From Adiantum capillus-veneris (taxonomy: Eukaryota; Streptophyta; Polypodiopsida; Polypodiales; Pteridaceae), in assembly GCA_014529385.2 (NCBI GenBank), contig CM043945.1, forward strand, positions 100,180,963 through 100,244,962: a stretch of 64,000 nt of DNA, read 5' to 3'. The position numbers and the translations under genes were made by a program. Below the pieces are notes generated by a model. It had not been told where the DNA came from. It worked only from the letters and a program-made list of their open reading frames with translations, and did no database searches. How positions within the stretch are numbered: position 1 is the first letter of the stretch; every line of letters begins with the position of its first letter. Shown here in pieces: positions 55,366 to 64,000 of the stretch.

Positions 55366-55897
55366 TTCTCTCAATCTCTCACTGAAACCTGCACCTTCAA
55401 TGGTTTCTCTCACCTTCCTCACCATTAACCTCCCCACTTACTCCCATAGCTCTCATATGAGCTCTCCATGTACATACACCATCTCTATGCCTCTCTCTAT
55501 TATCTCCAAAGTACAATTCCATCTTACCCCTTATATATATACATAAATTCAGCATGTGTACCATGCTTAACCTCTGTCAATCAAAAGATCTCATCAACGG
55601 AATTACCATTTTCATCACGATGATCAACCTTGGCGGCGGTGGCATAAAGAAGAGAAGACGAAGAAGAAGATCGATAGTCATTTTGAGAACCTACACAAGT
55701 GAGTTCAAGCTTCTTCAAAGCTTCACTATCTCAATGATTCTCTTTTAATTCACCCCTCTTCCTTCATCAAATCAACTCACTCTACCCATTGTAAATGTAA
55801 CATTAACTTTCTAGTGATTACTAACGACTAACATACTAACACAAAATAGCATTGACCTAACCATAAAAGACACCTCACCTCAAGACATGTATAGTAA

Positions 55898-55928
<31 letters not shown>

Positions 55929-56957
55929 TCCCCTTCTTTAAAACTTACTTTCACCTTATCTACCATCAATAATGCTTTCTTTTGAGCCCACACGCATGAC
56001 TCAAGCAGACAAAGAAGGCCCGCAATGTTTTGATATTCAAAAAAATCATAATCCTGATTTGTTAGCTTGTAAATTAAGATTTCCAATAATCTTAATGAGG
56101 GGTCTCCAACCTATAAATAGGCCCCTCTCCTTCTTGTAAAACAACCTCCAACATCTCACATAGCACCCCAACACTCTATGCGTGAGGAGAGACTTAGGTG
56201 TAGCAACCACTTTTGAGCTTCACTCTTGGTGTGAGAGAAGCCTTCAAGCTACACATTGCAAGTGAGAGAGCGTGAGTTCCACAAATCTCAAAACCACTAT
56301 TGTACATGCTCCTTCATCATCAATAAATTGAGGTTTGGTGCATCAAAGGCGTGATTCGACGTTCAAATCTTCGTCCTTCCATTTGTGCAATACGGTTTGG
56401 AGAATTCAAGGTGACTTGTGTATTTGAGTTTTTATCGGTTGATCTTGATTTTAGAAAGTGTTTTAGTGTGTTTTTCATTGCCAGTTTTGTGTCCATTGTA
56501 AGAGGGTATTGTGGTGAGAGGTCTCCCACACCCTAAGACAGTGTGTGTGTGTTTTGGCAATGTTTAGCAATCACTAAGCATTGAGTGAGTTTATACAAGT
56601 TCTACGATAGCATCATAACGAACCATCTCCATTTGCAAGTCACAAATATGATATTATGCAAGATCCGTTTCTCTCTCTCTTCCCTTTGCTCTAGATCTCT
56701 CTGGTCCAGTTTGTGTGTGTCTTGGTGTGAGGTTGTTTGTGTGCGTTGTGTGGTGCATCTTCTTGGTTGTGCCAAAAATCTTTCTTGCGTCCTAGTTCGC
56801 ATACCATAACTAGGTGGTGCCCCTATCTTGTTTGGGTTTGGCTGTGGGTTTGTTGTTGTGTTATGCTTGTGGTTGCCCCAGCCCCAATTGAGCAGCACGG
56901 GAGCCTTGAGGGGTGTTTAGAGGTCGCCTCTCTTGTTGCCCGCCCCGGACCGCTTCA
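54260..56957 (+). repeat. 3' LTR of element C
   Basis: 2698 bp, near-identical to 45654-48339. Differences are mostly single bases plus longer (CA)n and (CT)n blocks. It joins element B sequence (GTAGGAAACC) at 56958. Confidence 0.9.
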
Positions 56958-58009
56958 GTAGGAAACCTTGTCCATCAAAGGTAGATGCCATCCAAAGAAT
57001 GAAAGAAACATGCACTAGCATCACTGAGGTTAGAAGGTTTCTGGGAGCATGTGTCTTCTATGTTATTTGGATTCCACATTATGCACATGTAGCTGATCCT
57101 CTTTATCAGCTGCTTAGAAAGAATCAAAAGTTTAAATGGACAGAAGCACATGTAAAATCCATTAAAAAGCTAAAGGAGTTACTCCAGTCAGCAACGACTT
57201 TGAGAAAGGTAGACTATGAGTGTCAAAGGCCAGTGATTGTGACAGTAGATACCAGTCCTACAGGGATTGGATGGGCAATAGGGCAAGATGACAAAGAAGG
57301 ACACAGGTATGTGGTAAGATTTGGAGCAAAGGTACTAAGTTCTCGCCAAAGAAACTATCCACAGATAAAGAGAGAGTTATGGGGTATGGTTACAGCCTTG
57401 AAAAGTGGAAAAGAGTACCTAATTGGTGCATGTGTGGTTGTAGAAAGAGATTGTCTACCACTTCTTGGGATGATTACAAGCTGCTCAACACCAGACATTG
57501 CTATGTTGCGGTGGATTGCCTACATTAAGTCCTTAAATCCCGAGTTTAAGCACATTGCAGGTAAAGACAATACAGTGGCAGATATGCTATCAAGGGCAAG
57601 GTATGAAGATGAGTCACAAATGATTGATGAGGGAGATGATGTAGGCACAAAATTCTATTCTATCTCTCATGTCAAAGGTAACAATGTCAACATGACTAAT
57701 CCACTTGAATTGTTCTTGAAAGATCTTTATGAAGGTGATTGGCTTCTTATTGAAAGCTACTTGAGTACTCTAACAAAACAGGATGATTGGTCTGAACATG
57801 AATTCAAGAGGATACGCAGGAAAGCATATGGTTACTTTTTGAGGGATGGTTACTTGTGGAAGCATCCTAAACAAAAGGGTGCTACACCACAAAGGGTTAT
57901 ATGTAAAAAAGAGACTCAAGTAAAGCTCATGCAAGAGTTTCATGAGAGTCTATGGGCTGGACACAGGGGTGTGTGGGCAACCTTCTCCAAGTTGAAAGAA
58001 AAATACTAG
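56958..58009 (+). pseudogene. Element B RT connection, RNase H and integrase zinc region
   Basis: Resumes element B pol with RKPCPSKVDAI and TEVRRFLGACVFY. RNase H follows with VTVDTSPTGIGW (Asp), KRELWGM (Glu), ERDCLPLL and VADMLSRARY (Asp). The integrase His-His motif (HESLWAGHRGVWATF) leads to an in-frame TAG at 58007-58009, where TGG (Trp) is the likely ancestor because the frame continues unchanged afterwards. Confidence 0.82.
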
Positions 58010-59119
58010 TGGAAGGGTATGTATAAAGATGTATCTCTGTTTGTAGAGTCATGTGTAACTTGTCAAATGTATTCAAATGTTCGACATCGTGATGGATTGC
58101 ACCCTACATATCCACTAGCCATGCACTATAAATGGGTTGTGGATCTAGTCACGATGCCTTTAGGACTCTGGCAGATGAGGTACTTGGTTCTTGCACGAGA
58201 GGACCTAACTAATCAGGTTGAAGGAAGAGCATTAAGAGCTAAAACCACAGAAGTTGTGTGCAAATTCCTTCTTGATGAGGTGATTTGCCGTTATGGTTGT
58301 GTGGGAAAGATCACTGCAGACAGAGGTGAACTCGATGCCGAAGAAGCAAGGGAGTTCTTTTCTAGATTAGGAATCAAGCGTTCTCTTACTACAGCTTACA
58401 ACCCTGAAGGCAATGGAAAGAGTGAAAGAGGGCACCCTCCTATCATCAAAGCTTTGGCCAAGGCTTGCAAAGGAAGAGTTGGTGAGTGGCCAAAACTGTT
58501 ACCATACGCTTTATGGGCTGGTCGTACAACACATAGCTCAGTAACTGGCTACTTGCCTGCGGAGCTAATGCATGGTCAAAAGCCAGTGATGCCGATTGAG
58601 GATACAATTCCCACATGGAATGTACTACCTTGGCAAGAGGAGCTTAGTAGGGAAGATCTCCTTGCATTGCGCATAAGGCAACTAGAGGGAAGACCTGGAG
58701 ACATTGAGGCTGCAAAAGAACGACTCAAAAATGCAAGATTGAAAAACAAGGACTACTTTGATAAGCGACATCGGCTCAGGAGCAAAGCAATTGACAAAGG
58801 TGACTGGGTTTTAGTGTATGATAGTAGCCTTGATAACCAACACACAGTCATGCGTAAGTTTTCAAAAAGATGGTTTGGACCATATGTTGTAAAACATGTG
58901 CATGAAAATGCTACTTACAGCTTGTCTGAACTAGATGGCACAGAAGTAAAGATTCCCATTGCACGAAAAAGGATCAAAATGTTTAAGAGAAGAGGAGACA
59001 ATGATCCAGAAAATGCTGATGAGGAAGAAGAGCCAAACACAGGTGAAGATCAACGTGAAAATGAAGCTCTGGAATCATCCAGTGAAGATGAAATCAAGGA
59101 AGATGTACAAGAGGGCTGA
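58010..59119 (+). pseudogene. Element B integrase, main part
   Basis: In the same frame as the preceding segment. CVTCQMY completes the HHCC zinc finger; the core has VVDLVTMP (Asp), ITADRGELD (Asp) and NPEGNGKSERGHPP (Glu). A C-terminal KRWFGPYVVKHV module and an acidic tail end at TGA 59117-59119. The only visible defect is the upstream TAG. Confidence 0.82.
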
Positions 59120-59165
59120 TCTTACAAAGAAATAATTTGGCACATACCGGAGGATGTGCATGTTT

Positions 59166-59177
59166 AGAGGGGGTGGA
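59166..59177 (+). promoter_or_regulatory. Polypurine tract of element B
   Basis: AGAGGGGGTGGA ends at the first base of the 3' LTR (TGTCGTGC). Confidence 0.75.
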
Positions 59178-60554
59178 TGTCGTGCTGTGACATGTACATA
59201 GTGGGAACACATGCTACAAGAGATATCTTGTAACTTTTTAGATACATAATTATATTTCCTATAATGTACATATGCATATGTAAGTATAAAAATAAGCTTT
59301 CTATCTCATCTTATTATTTATCTCAAGGGTAATGTATTCTTACTTTACCATCAAAAAAATACTATGGGAAAAGTGTCAATAGCTGCGCCTCTTTAACTTG
59401 GGGCAAAAAGCATTGATTCTTTATTTCTACTATTTCATTATCATCTCACACCCTAGCTAGATCCTATATCTAGGGTAAAATCCAATATATATATATTCTA
59501 TGTATTTTTTATACTTTTCTTATATTTGTTTTTAAATAGCTACTAGGAGAGAATCAAATCCTAGTGGGACACTAGGTGGCATGATTTCAAAGATACACTT
59601 ATTTTAATGCATTATTGCAAGCATGGTTACAAAACTTTGTCAAGGAGAAATGTCATGCTTTCATATGGCATGAGGTGTCCTTGGGAATTAAATGAAAGTC
59701 AAAGCTAAGGAGACCACATGAAGACTTTTGCTGCCATAAATGGACCCTATTTTGATGAATTTTTTACACAAGGTTCCAATCCGAATTGGAGAATGATTTT
59801 AAAATAAAAATCGTAGTTAATGAGCTGAAGTTTCTGCCCATATTTTTATTTTTTTATTTGGAGCTACGGTTGAGGATATATGATCAAAATACTGGACCCC
59901 AGTCTGCCCACATCATGCAGGGATAGCTCATTTCCAACTTTTCCAATTCCTGTTCACACTGGCTCCTCTCTTCTTGTGTAAACCCTTGTGGGTTCCCTTC
60001 ACCTATAAAAGGGGACCTCTTCTTCCTTGGAAGGAACTCAAGCATTCAAGCAATTGATGAGAGGAATTCTCGAGGGAGTGAGTAGTAATGCCTAATTGTA
60101 CTTAGCCATTAACATAAGCCCAAGCCTACACTTTCTCCTAGAGGGAGACTAGCCATTCTTGCAACAAGCTAACCTTGGAAGGTCAACTCTAATCAAAGAA
60201 GGTCTTGCACTTGGTGTATCAATCAAAGTGGAATTATCCACTCTTCTTTTCTCTCCCATCAATAATGGTGCCGAAGGGTTTCAAGTAAGATGTGTTCTAC
60301 ATTGATGTTTTCTTGATTTCTTGTTGTTTTCATTTTCATCTCTAATCCAACATATATATATGTATCTAATCTCATCTCCTTAACCAAACCTATCTCTCTC
60401 ATTCTTAGTAATTCATCCTCTCTAGGTTCTCTTTGCTACAGGTACATCTCTCCCCGCAGTATCCTTATTGCTTACGGGCAAGAATAGGGCTTGGGAGGGA
60501 AACTTCTCATCTCTTCACTTCTCTCATATCTACATTTCTCACATACTATCCTAG

Positions 60555-60773
60555 ATGAATAACCCACATGATGATAATTTCTATCGCTTTCACTCTGTAC
60601 GATCTATTAGAATTAACGTATGGATTAGCCGTAAAATACACTTTCAACAACGTATAGTGTTTCTCTTTGGCCCAGAAAGGCTCAATGAAATATTTCTTTC
60701 ACCGGATCCCATCATACTACCTCTCATAGACTATAACTTTTCTTTTGACGTAAGCGTAGTTATCTTGCTATGA
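60555..60773 (+). CDS. sORF alpha type, 3' LTR copy (element B)
   Basis: The 72-codon twin of 40060-40278; one residue differs (EILLS to EIFLS). Within a 3' LTR it would be read only from transcripts initiating in that LTR. Confidence 0.55.
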   Translation: MNNPHDDNFYRFHSVRSIRINVWISRKIHFQQRIVFLFGPERLNEIFLSPDPIILPLIDYNFSFDVSVVILL

Positions 60774-60982
60774 ACCAAGAGGATTTGTACACACAATTAA
60801 TCCCAATCACTAGACAAAATATATATATTATGGTAAGCACAAAACTACAATTCCAAAGAACAATTCGTAGCCTATTCGGTCAGCCAAGATTGAATGCCAT
60901 TAACTCATCCATTAACCCTTTCATATTACCCATGATACGATATGACCATAGCCTTGATGTTTTCATCTTCGTATTGTTTTGA
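60770..60982 (+). CDS. sORF beta type, 3' LTR copy (element B)
   Basis: The 70-codon twin of 40275-40487, same protein, with a synonymous TTT/TTC change near the end. It keeps the ATGA overlap with the alpha ORF. Confidence 0.55.
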   Translation: MNQEDLYTQLIPITRQNIYIMVSTKLQFQRTIRSLFGQPRLNAINSSINPFILPMIRYDHSLDVFIFVLF

Positions 60983-61183
60983 CATTCTCTTTTGCGTTCT
61001 TTCTTTGTGTGTGTGAGTGCAAGAGAGAAAGAGTGAGTCTTCTTTGATTGAACTTCTTTCCAAACCCTAGTCTTCATGGCATCTATGGTTTAACTCCTTC
61101 ATATAGTTTTTGTTGAGTTCTCTCACAAACTCTCACAGCCATAAGCCCGGTGCTTTCCTGGCAAGACCACAAATTTCTCAAAA

Positions 61184-62288
61184 ACGCTTTACAGCCTTCA
61201 CGTTGTTTTGTGCTTTTTGAGGGCTTTGCTTGATTGATTTGACTAAACCAATCATATACATCGTATATGAACCTCGTAGGCAAGCTGTCTATGGAGTCAT
61301 ATCAGAATTCTGGCATCTGCCAAAAACCTAGCTTGTCTACTGGGGACCCCCTCGACCCCTGCCGAATGGTCAAGTGATGATATAGAAAGGTTCTATTATG
61401 TTAGGGCATGGTTCAGTTCAAATCCCATATGATTTGGTCGAGCTTTCAGGTCGCTATGGTCAGTTTTTGGTCGTAGGTCTTCGTGCACTGCTCAGTTTCT
61501 AGGTTTTTTCTAGGGGTTTAGGCTAGCTACCGGCCGTAAAAAATGGATGATTGACGAGTAAAGAACTTACCCCTCATAGCTCGTGTGAGATGGCGCTGAA
61601 AACGGGCAATTGTGGACTCTGGAAAAGAGGTCGAAAAGCTCTCTGTGCAAAGGCCACAAGTAGAAATGAGGTGGTTTTAGCTTACCTTGAATATCTATAC
61701 CCGGACTTCCCGAACCAATTTTCCCCAGATCACCCCGTTAGTCCTACTAGGCCGTGAAATCTATGTTAGACTCAAAAATTTCCTTGATCGGATTCCTATA
61801 GCTCATTCAGGAAGAATTTTGCAAAAGTAGGTCTGGCTGCCTAATTTAAGATTCCTGCTTCCATCTTCTGATTTCATGGAAATTTTTTGTGCTTGTGTGC
61901 CTTGTCTTTTTTATCACCATAGTGTCTTCCGTTTTTTCATCTGAGCTTTCTTGCTATTTATTATCAATTTTTGGCCTGTTTATTGAAAAAATCAAAGAAA
62001 ATAACAAAATGCTCTAAAAAAGTAATGTGAAAATCCATTGAAAAAGATAGCTTTATTATTTTTTGTTGGATTTTTCTATTTTTAAGTCTCATTATCAATA
62101 AAAATGATGAAAAATAACCAAAAAAGACTATTTTTGATGATTTTCTGATAGTATATACACTATTTACACTCCTCTGGAAGATATTATCATTGAATTTTCC
62201 CTTGATGATGAATTATAAAGGGCATTACTAGGTTATTTTGCAAAAAATCACACATTAACATCGAACTTTTTCCTCCCTCTTCAAACAT
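61184..62288. other. Non-coding flank of element B; probable LTR of element F at right edge
   Basis: AT-rich sequence with no supported gene. Before B inserted it was continuous with 38682. The last part, ending CTTCAAACA near 62286, is the likely minus-strand LTR start of element F, because the complement of 62305-62335 is a purine-rich stretch after a stop codon. The other LTR limit was not found. Confidence 0.4.
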
Positions 62289-62308
62289 TGCCCTTAATTA
62301 CTTAGTAC

Positions 62309-62845
62309 TTAGTGCCCTTCCACCCCTCCTAGATGGCGTGCTCCGGGACAACTATGTGCATGGGTTGAATAATCGTGTCTATGCATAGCCGGAGTTGGGT
62401 CTACGATGCTTTGAAGATCTATGCAATTCAAACCACTATATTGTGCAAGAGCTGGGTCTTGAGTAATTAACTTAAGGGTTTCTGAAGTCGAGGTTTGCTG
62501 TTGATGTCTTCCAAAGAGAAAATCTTGTAGCTTGCATGCTCTCTGTTTGATTGTACCATCAAGATGATTTAGCATGTTGATTGCTTGAGCTGTTAGTAGC
62601 ACTTTTGACTGTTGTCAAGCTTTCTTTCGCCATTGGTAGCTCGGTCTGCTTGGTGTTGTATGGTGTGGTGGAGTCTTTTGAAACTTAACGCGCCATTGCT
62701 TGATTGGTTTTACGATTTGTGGAGAAGATAAGTGCTCCTTTTTCTTCCAATTACATTTCAAGTTAGGTTCCTTGCTCGGAGATGCTTGTCTTTGTGTTTT
62801 TACCCTTGGAACCTTCTTTTGCTTTGTCAGATAAGTTTTGGGCAT
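62309..62845 (-). pseudogene. C-terminal remnant of minus-strand element F polyprotein
   Basis: Two minus-strand frames, 62615-62845 (Lys-rich, KPIKQWRVKFQK) and 62309-62602 (97 codons), are separated by a stop and a frame change. The end of the second overlaps a purine-rich tract (complement of about 62318-62335) that would serve as polypurine tract. The organisation resembles the 3' ends of D and E. No enzyme motif is visible; product unknown. Confidence 0.35.
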
Positions 62846-64000
62846 CGAGATTTGAATCGGTTTATCCTTAACACTAGGTTGCTAACCTAATAGGACATAA
62901 AAGTGTCATTTCAAGGTTTTGAAAAAAACCTCCAAAACCATAGTAGATCCACTCATTTTGTAAAATCCTTTCATGAGGTTATAGTTGAAGGCCTACTACA
63001 CATGGAACAAATAAGAAACTTGTAAAATTTCTCATCTTTTGGTCACACCAAGCCTCCAAAGTTGATGGACCATTACATTTTCATCAAAACAGTCATTTCT
63101 TACGTTTTGTTGCATAAAAATAAGATTAGGGATTTTTGTAGGACTTGAGATAAATTCCCTCGTTAACTTCAATGGGTTGGTGATCTAAACATATGATTGC
63201 TTCTCACTCACTATTTTTTGTTTTGCCAAAAGCAATAGGTACAAAAAAGTTAAACTTTTACCATTCTGCAAACCTATCATCAAAGTTTCTATAGCCACGC
63301 TCAATACAAATAATATATGCATGTTTTCTTAGTTCCCTATTTTTCTTTAGATTCATAAGGAGCCATGGAGCATGTCAAAAGAATAATACATCTCTTACTA
63401 AGGGGAATTTTGGGGACAAAGATGAAGTGCTAAATACAGCAAACATGAAAAAACTGGGTTCAACATTATGAGTTGTAGAATCCCATAGATACTATTCAAT
63501 ATCTAGCCAAATTTGATCCTTATGACTAGATATGGTTACTACCTACAAAATGCATGTAGTTGTCACAAGAAACTAACAATATTGAAAAAGCTATACTTGA
63601 TATACTAGAATGTTTCGTTTTCTTCTATAATTGAAAAAATCAACCATCATTGTCTACTATGCAAAATAGGGTATTAGGTGCCCCAAAACTCAAGGAATAT
63701 TAGCTTTATGTTACAATATGTGACATAGAAAATCAAAACTGCATTTGGATATCATGAAAGCCACCAAAAAAATCATAGAAGAGCTAAAATTGGCTAAAAA
63801 ACAGGATTTGACAATTTTTTGTAATTTGGTCATAACTTACAACTTTAACATTTATTTCTCCCTAGAAGCATCAGAACATGTTGAGGACTACTAAATATAG
63901 TTCTCTAGAATTATAGAACTTACAAACATGAATTCTAGAGTGGTATAGTTGCAAAAAGTTGTAAAAAACCAAAAATAGGACCCGTTTTTTCACATAGTTT
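62846..64000. other. AT-rich sequence, no feature recognised
   Basis: No long frame, tandem repeat or LTR signal that I can support. Probably interior of element F or old repeat DNA running off the window. Confidence 0.5.

Larger units (their letters stand above)
45654..56957 (+). mobile_element. Ty3/gypsy (Tat) LTR retrotransposon C, apparently intact
   Basis: LTRs at 45654-48339 and 54260-56957 (TGATAGCCG...CTTCA), differing by roughly 1% by eye plus microsatellite length changes. It has a primer-binding site, two leader ORFs, a complete gag-pol and a polypurine tract. With the C' integrase fragment it forms an integrase-LTR-internal-LTR tandem sitting in element B. The left target duplication is lost because the array is truncated. 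The last 4 bases before element B sequence resumes cannot be checked. Confidence 0.9.
38683..61183 (+). mobile_element. Ty3/gypsy LTR retrotransposon B, interrupted by C array
   Basis: Two 2006-bp LTRs start TGTCGTGCTGTGACATG (38683 and 59178). The flanking 4-bp target duplication is ACGC (38679-38682 and 61184-61187). Gag-protease and RT lie left of the C array, RNase H and integrase to its right. LTR differences are few (roughly 1-1.5% by eye). Pol motifs (FIDDLPIKG; one RNase H only) differ from the Tat elements A and C. It is inactive through a frameshift near 43147, a stop at 58007-58009 and loss of part of the RT at the C junction. Confidence 0.88.
59178..61183 (+). repeat. 3' LTR of element B
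   Basis: 2006 bp, same length as the 5' LTR, with scattered substitutions. Target duplication ACGC follows at 61184-61187. It carries intact copies of both small ORFs. Confidence 0.9.

Noticed and set aside
38683-61183. Endogenous viral (caulimovirus-like or envelope) genes in the LTR elements
   Set aside because: Everything recognisable is Ty3 retrotransposon gag-pol plus the small ORFs; no movement-protein or envelope-like motif was seen.
1-64000. CRISPR array, bacterial operon, tRNA or rRNA genes
   Set aside because: No regular short repeat with unique spacers, no cloverleaf or rRNA-like sequence recognised, and all coding content is eukaryotic transposable elements.

Overview
The window looks like nuclear DNA from a large, repeat-rich plant genome. 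It holds nested transposable elements and long (CT)n, (CA)n, (TA)n, poly-C and poly-G tracts. I see no host single-copy gene, tRNA, rRNA, CRISPR array or prokaryotic-style operon. Two Ty3 elements carry a second, archaeal-type RNase H (Tat lineage) and there is a CACTA transposase with short introns; both point to a land plant. The LINEs have a coiled-coil/RRM ORF1 and no obvious RNase H, unlike the usual L1 LINEs of flowering plants, so a non-seed plant is possible, but I cannot name a species.

Layout. Bases 1-10,800: two head-to-tail copies of one LINE family (551-5085, degenerate; 5789-10402, nearly intact), each flanked by pyrimidine microsatellite. Bases 10,806-33,971: a 28-bp minisatellite, then a broken CACTA transposase gene whose intron is split by an old Ty3 element (element A, 13178-32492). 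Element A is itself interrupted by a 1.7-kb long-inverted-repeat element in its 5' LTR (14676-16407) and by a minus-strand LTR element (element D, about 22006-28278) in its second RNase H domain. Bases 33,972-38,682: remains of another minus-strand LTR element (E). Bases 38,683-61,183: Ty3 element B with 2006-bp LTRs, interrupted in its RT by a tandem array of Ty3/Tat element C (C' integrase - LTR - complete gag-pol - LTR, 44368-56957). Bases 61,184-64,000: flanking AT-rich DNA and the 3' end of a further minus-strand LTR element (F).

Relative order from nesting: CACTA, then A, then D and the inverted-repeat element; E, then B, then C. Element C has a single uninterrupted 1759-codon gag-pol and very similar LTRs, so it is the youngest and the only one that looks potentially autonomous.

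Most interesting signal: a family of small ORFs (70-72 codons) lies upstream of gag in all three Ty3 elements, although B belongs to a different pol lineage from A and C. Elements B and C each carry a pair (an alpha and a beta type, in opposite order); A carries one. Sequence is conserved at the protein level with many synonymous differences. In B the pair sits inside the LTR and is intact in both LTRs. I do not recognise the family. Other signals are a U5 hairpin with compensatory changes between A and C followed by a 9-nt copy of the primer-binding site; LINE ORF1 and ORF2 separated in frame by one stop codon in both copies; palindrome-centred tandem arrays in the leaders of D and E; and an inverted-repeat element that seems to have inserted without target duplication.
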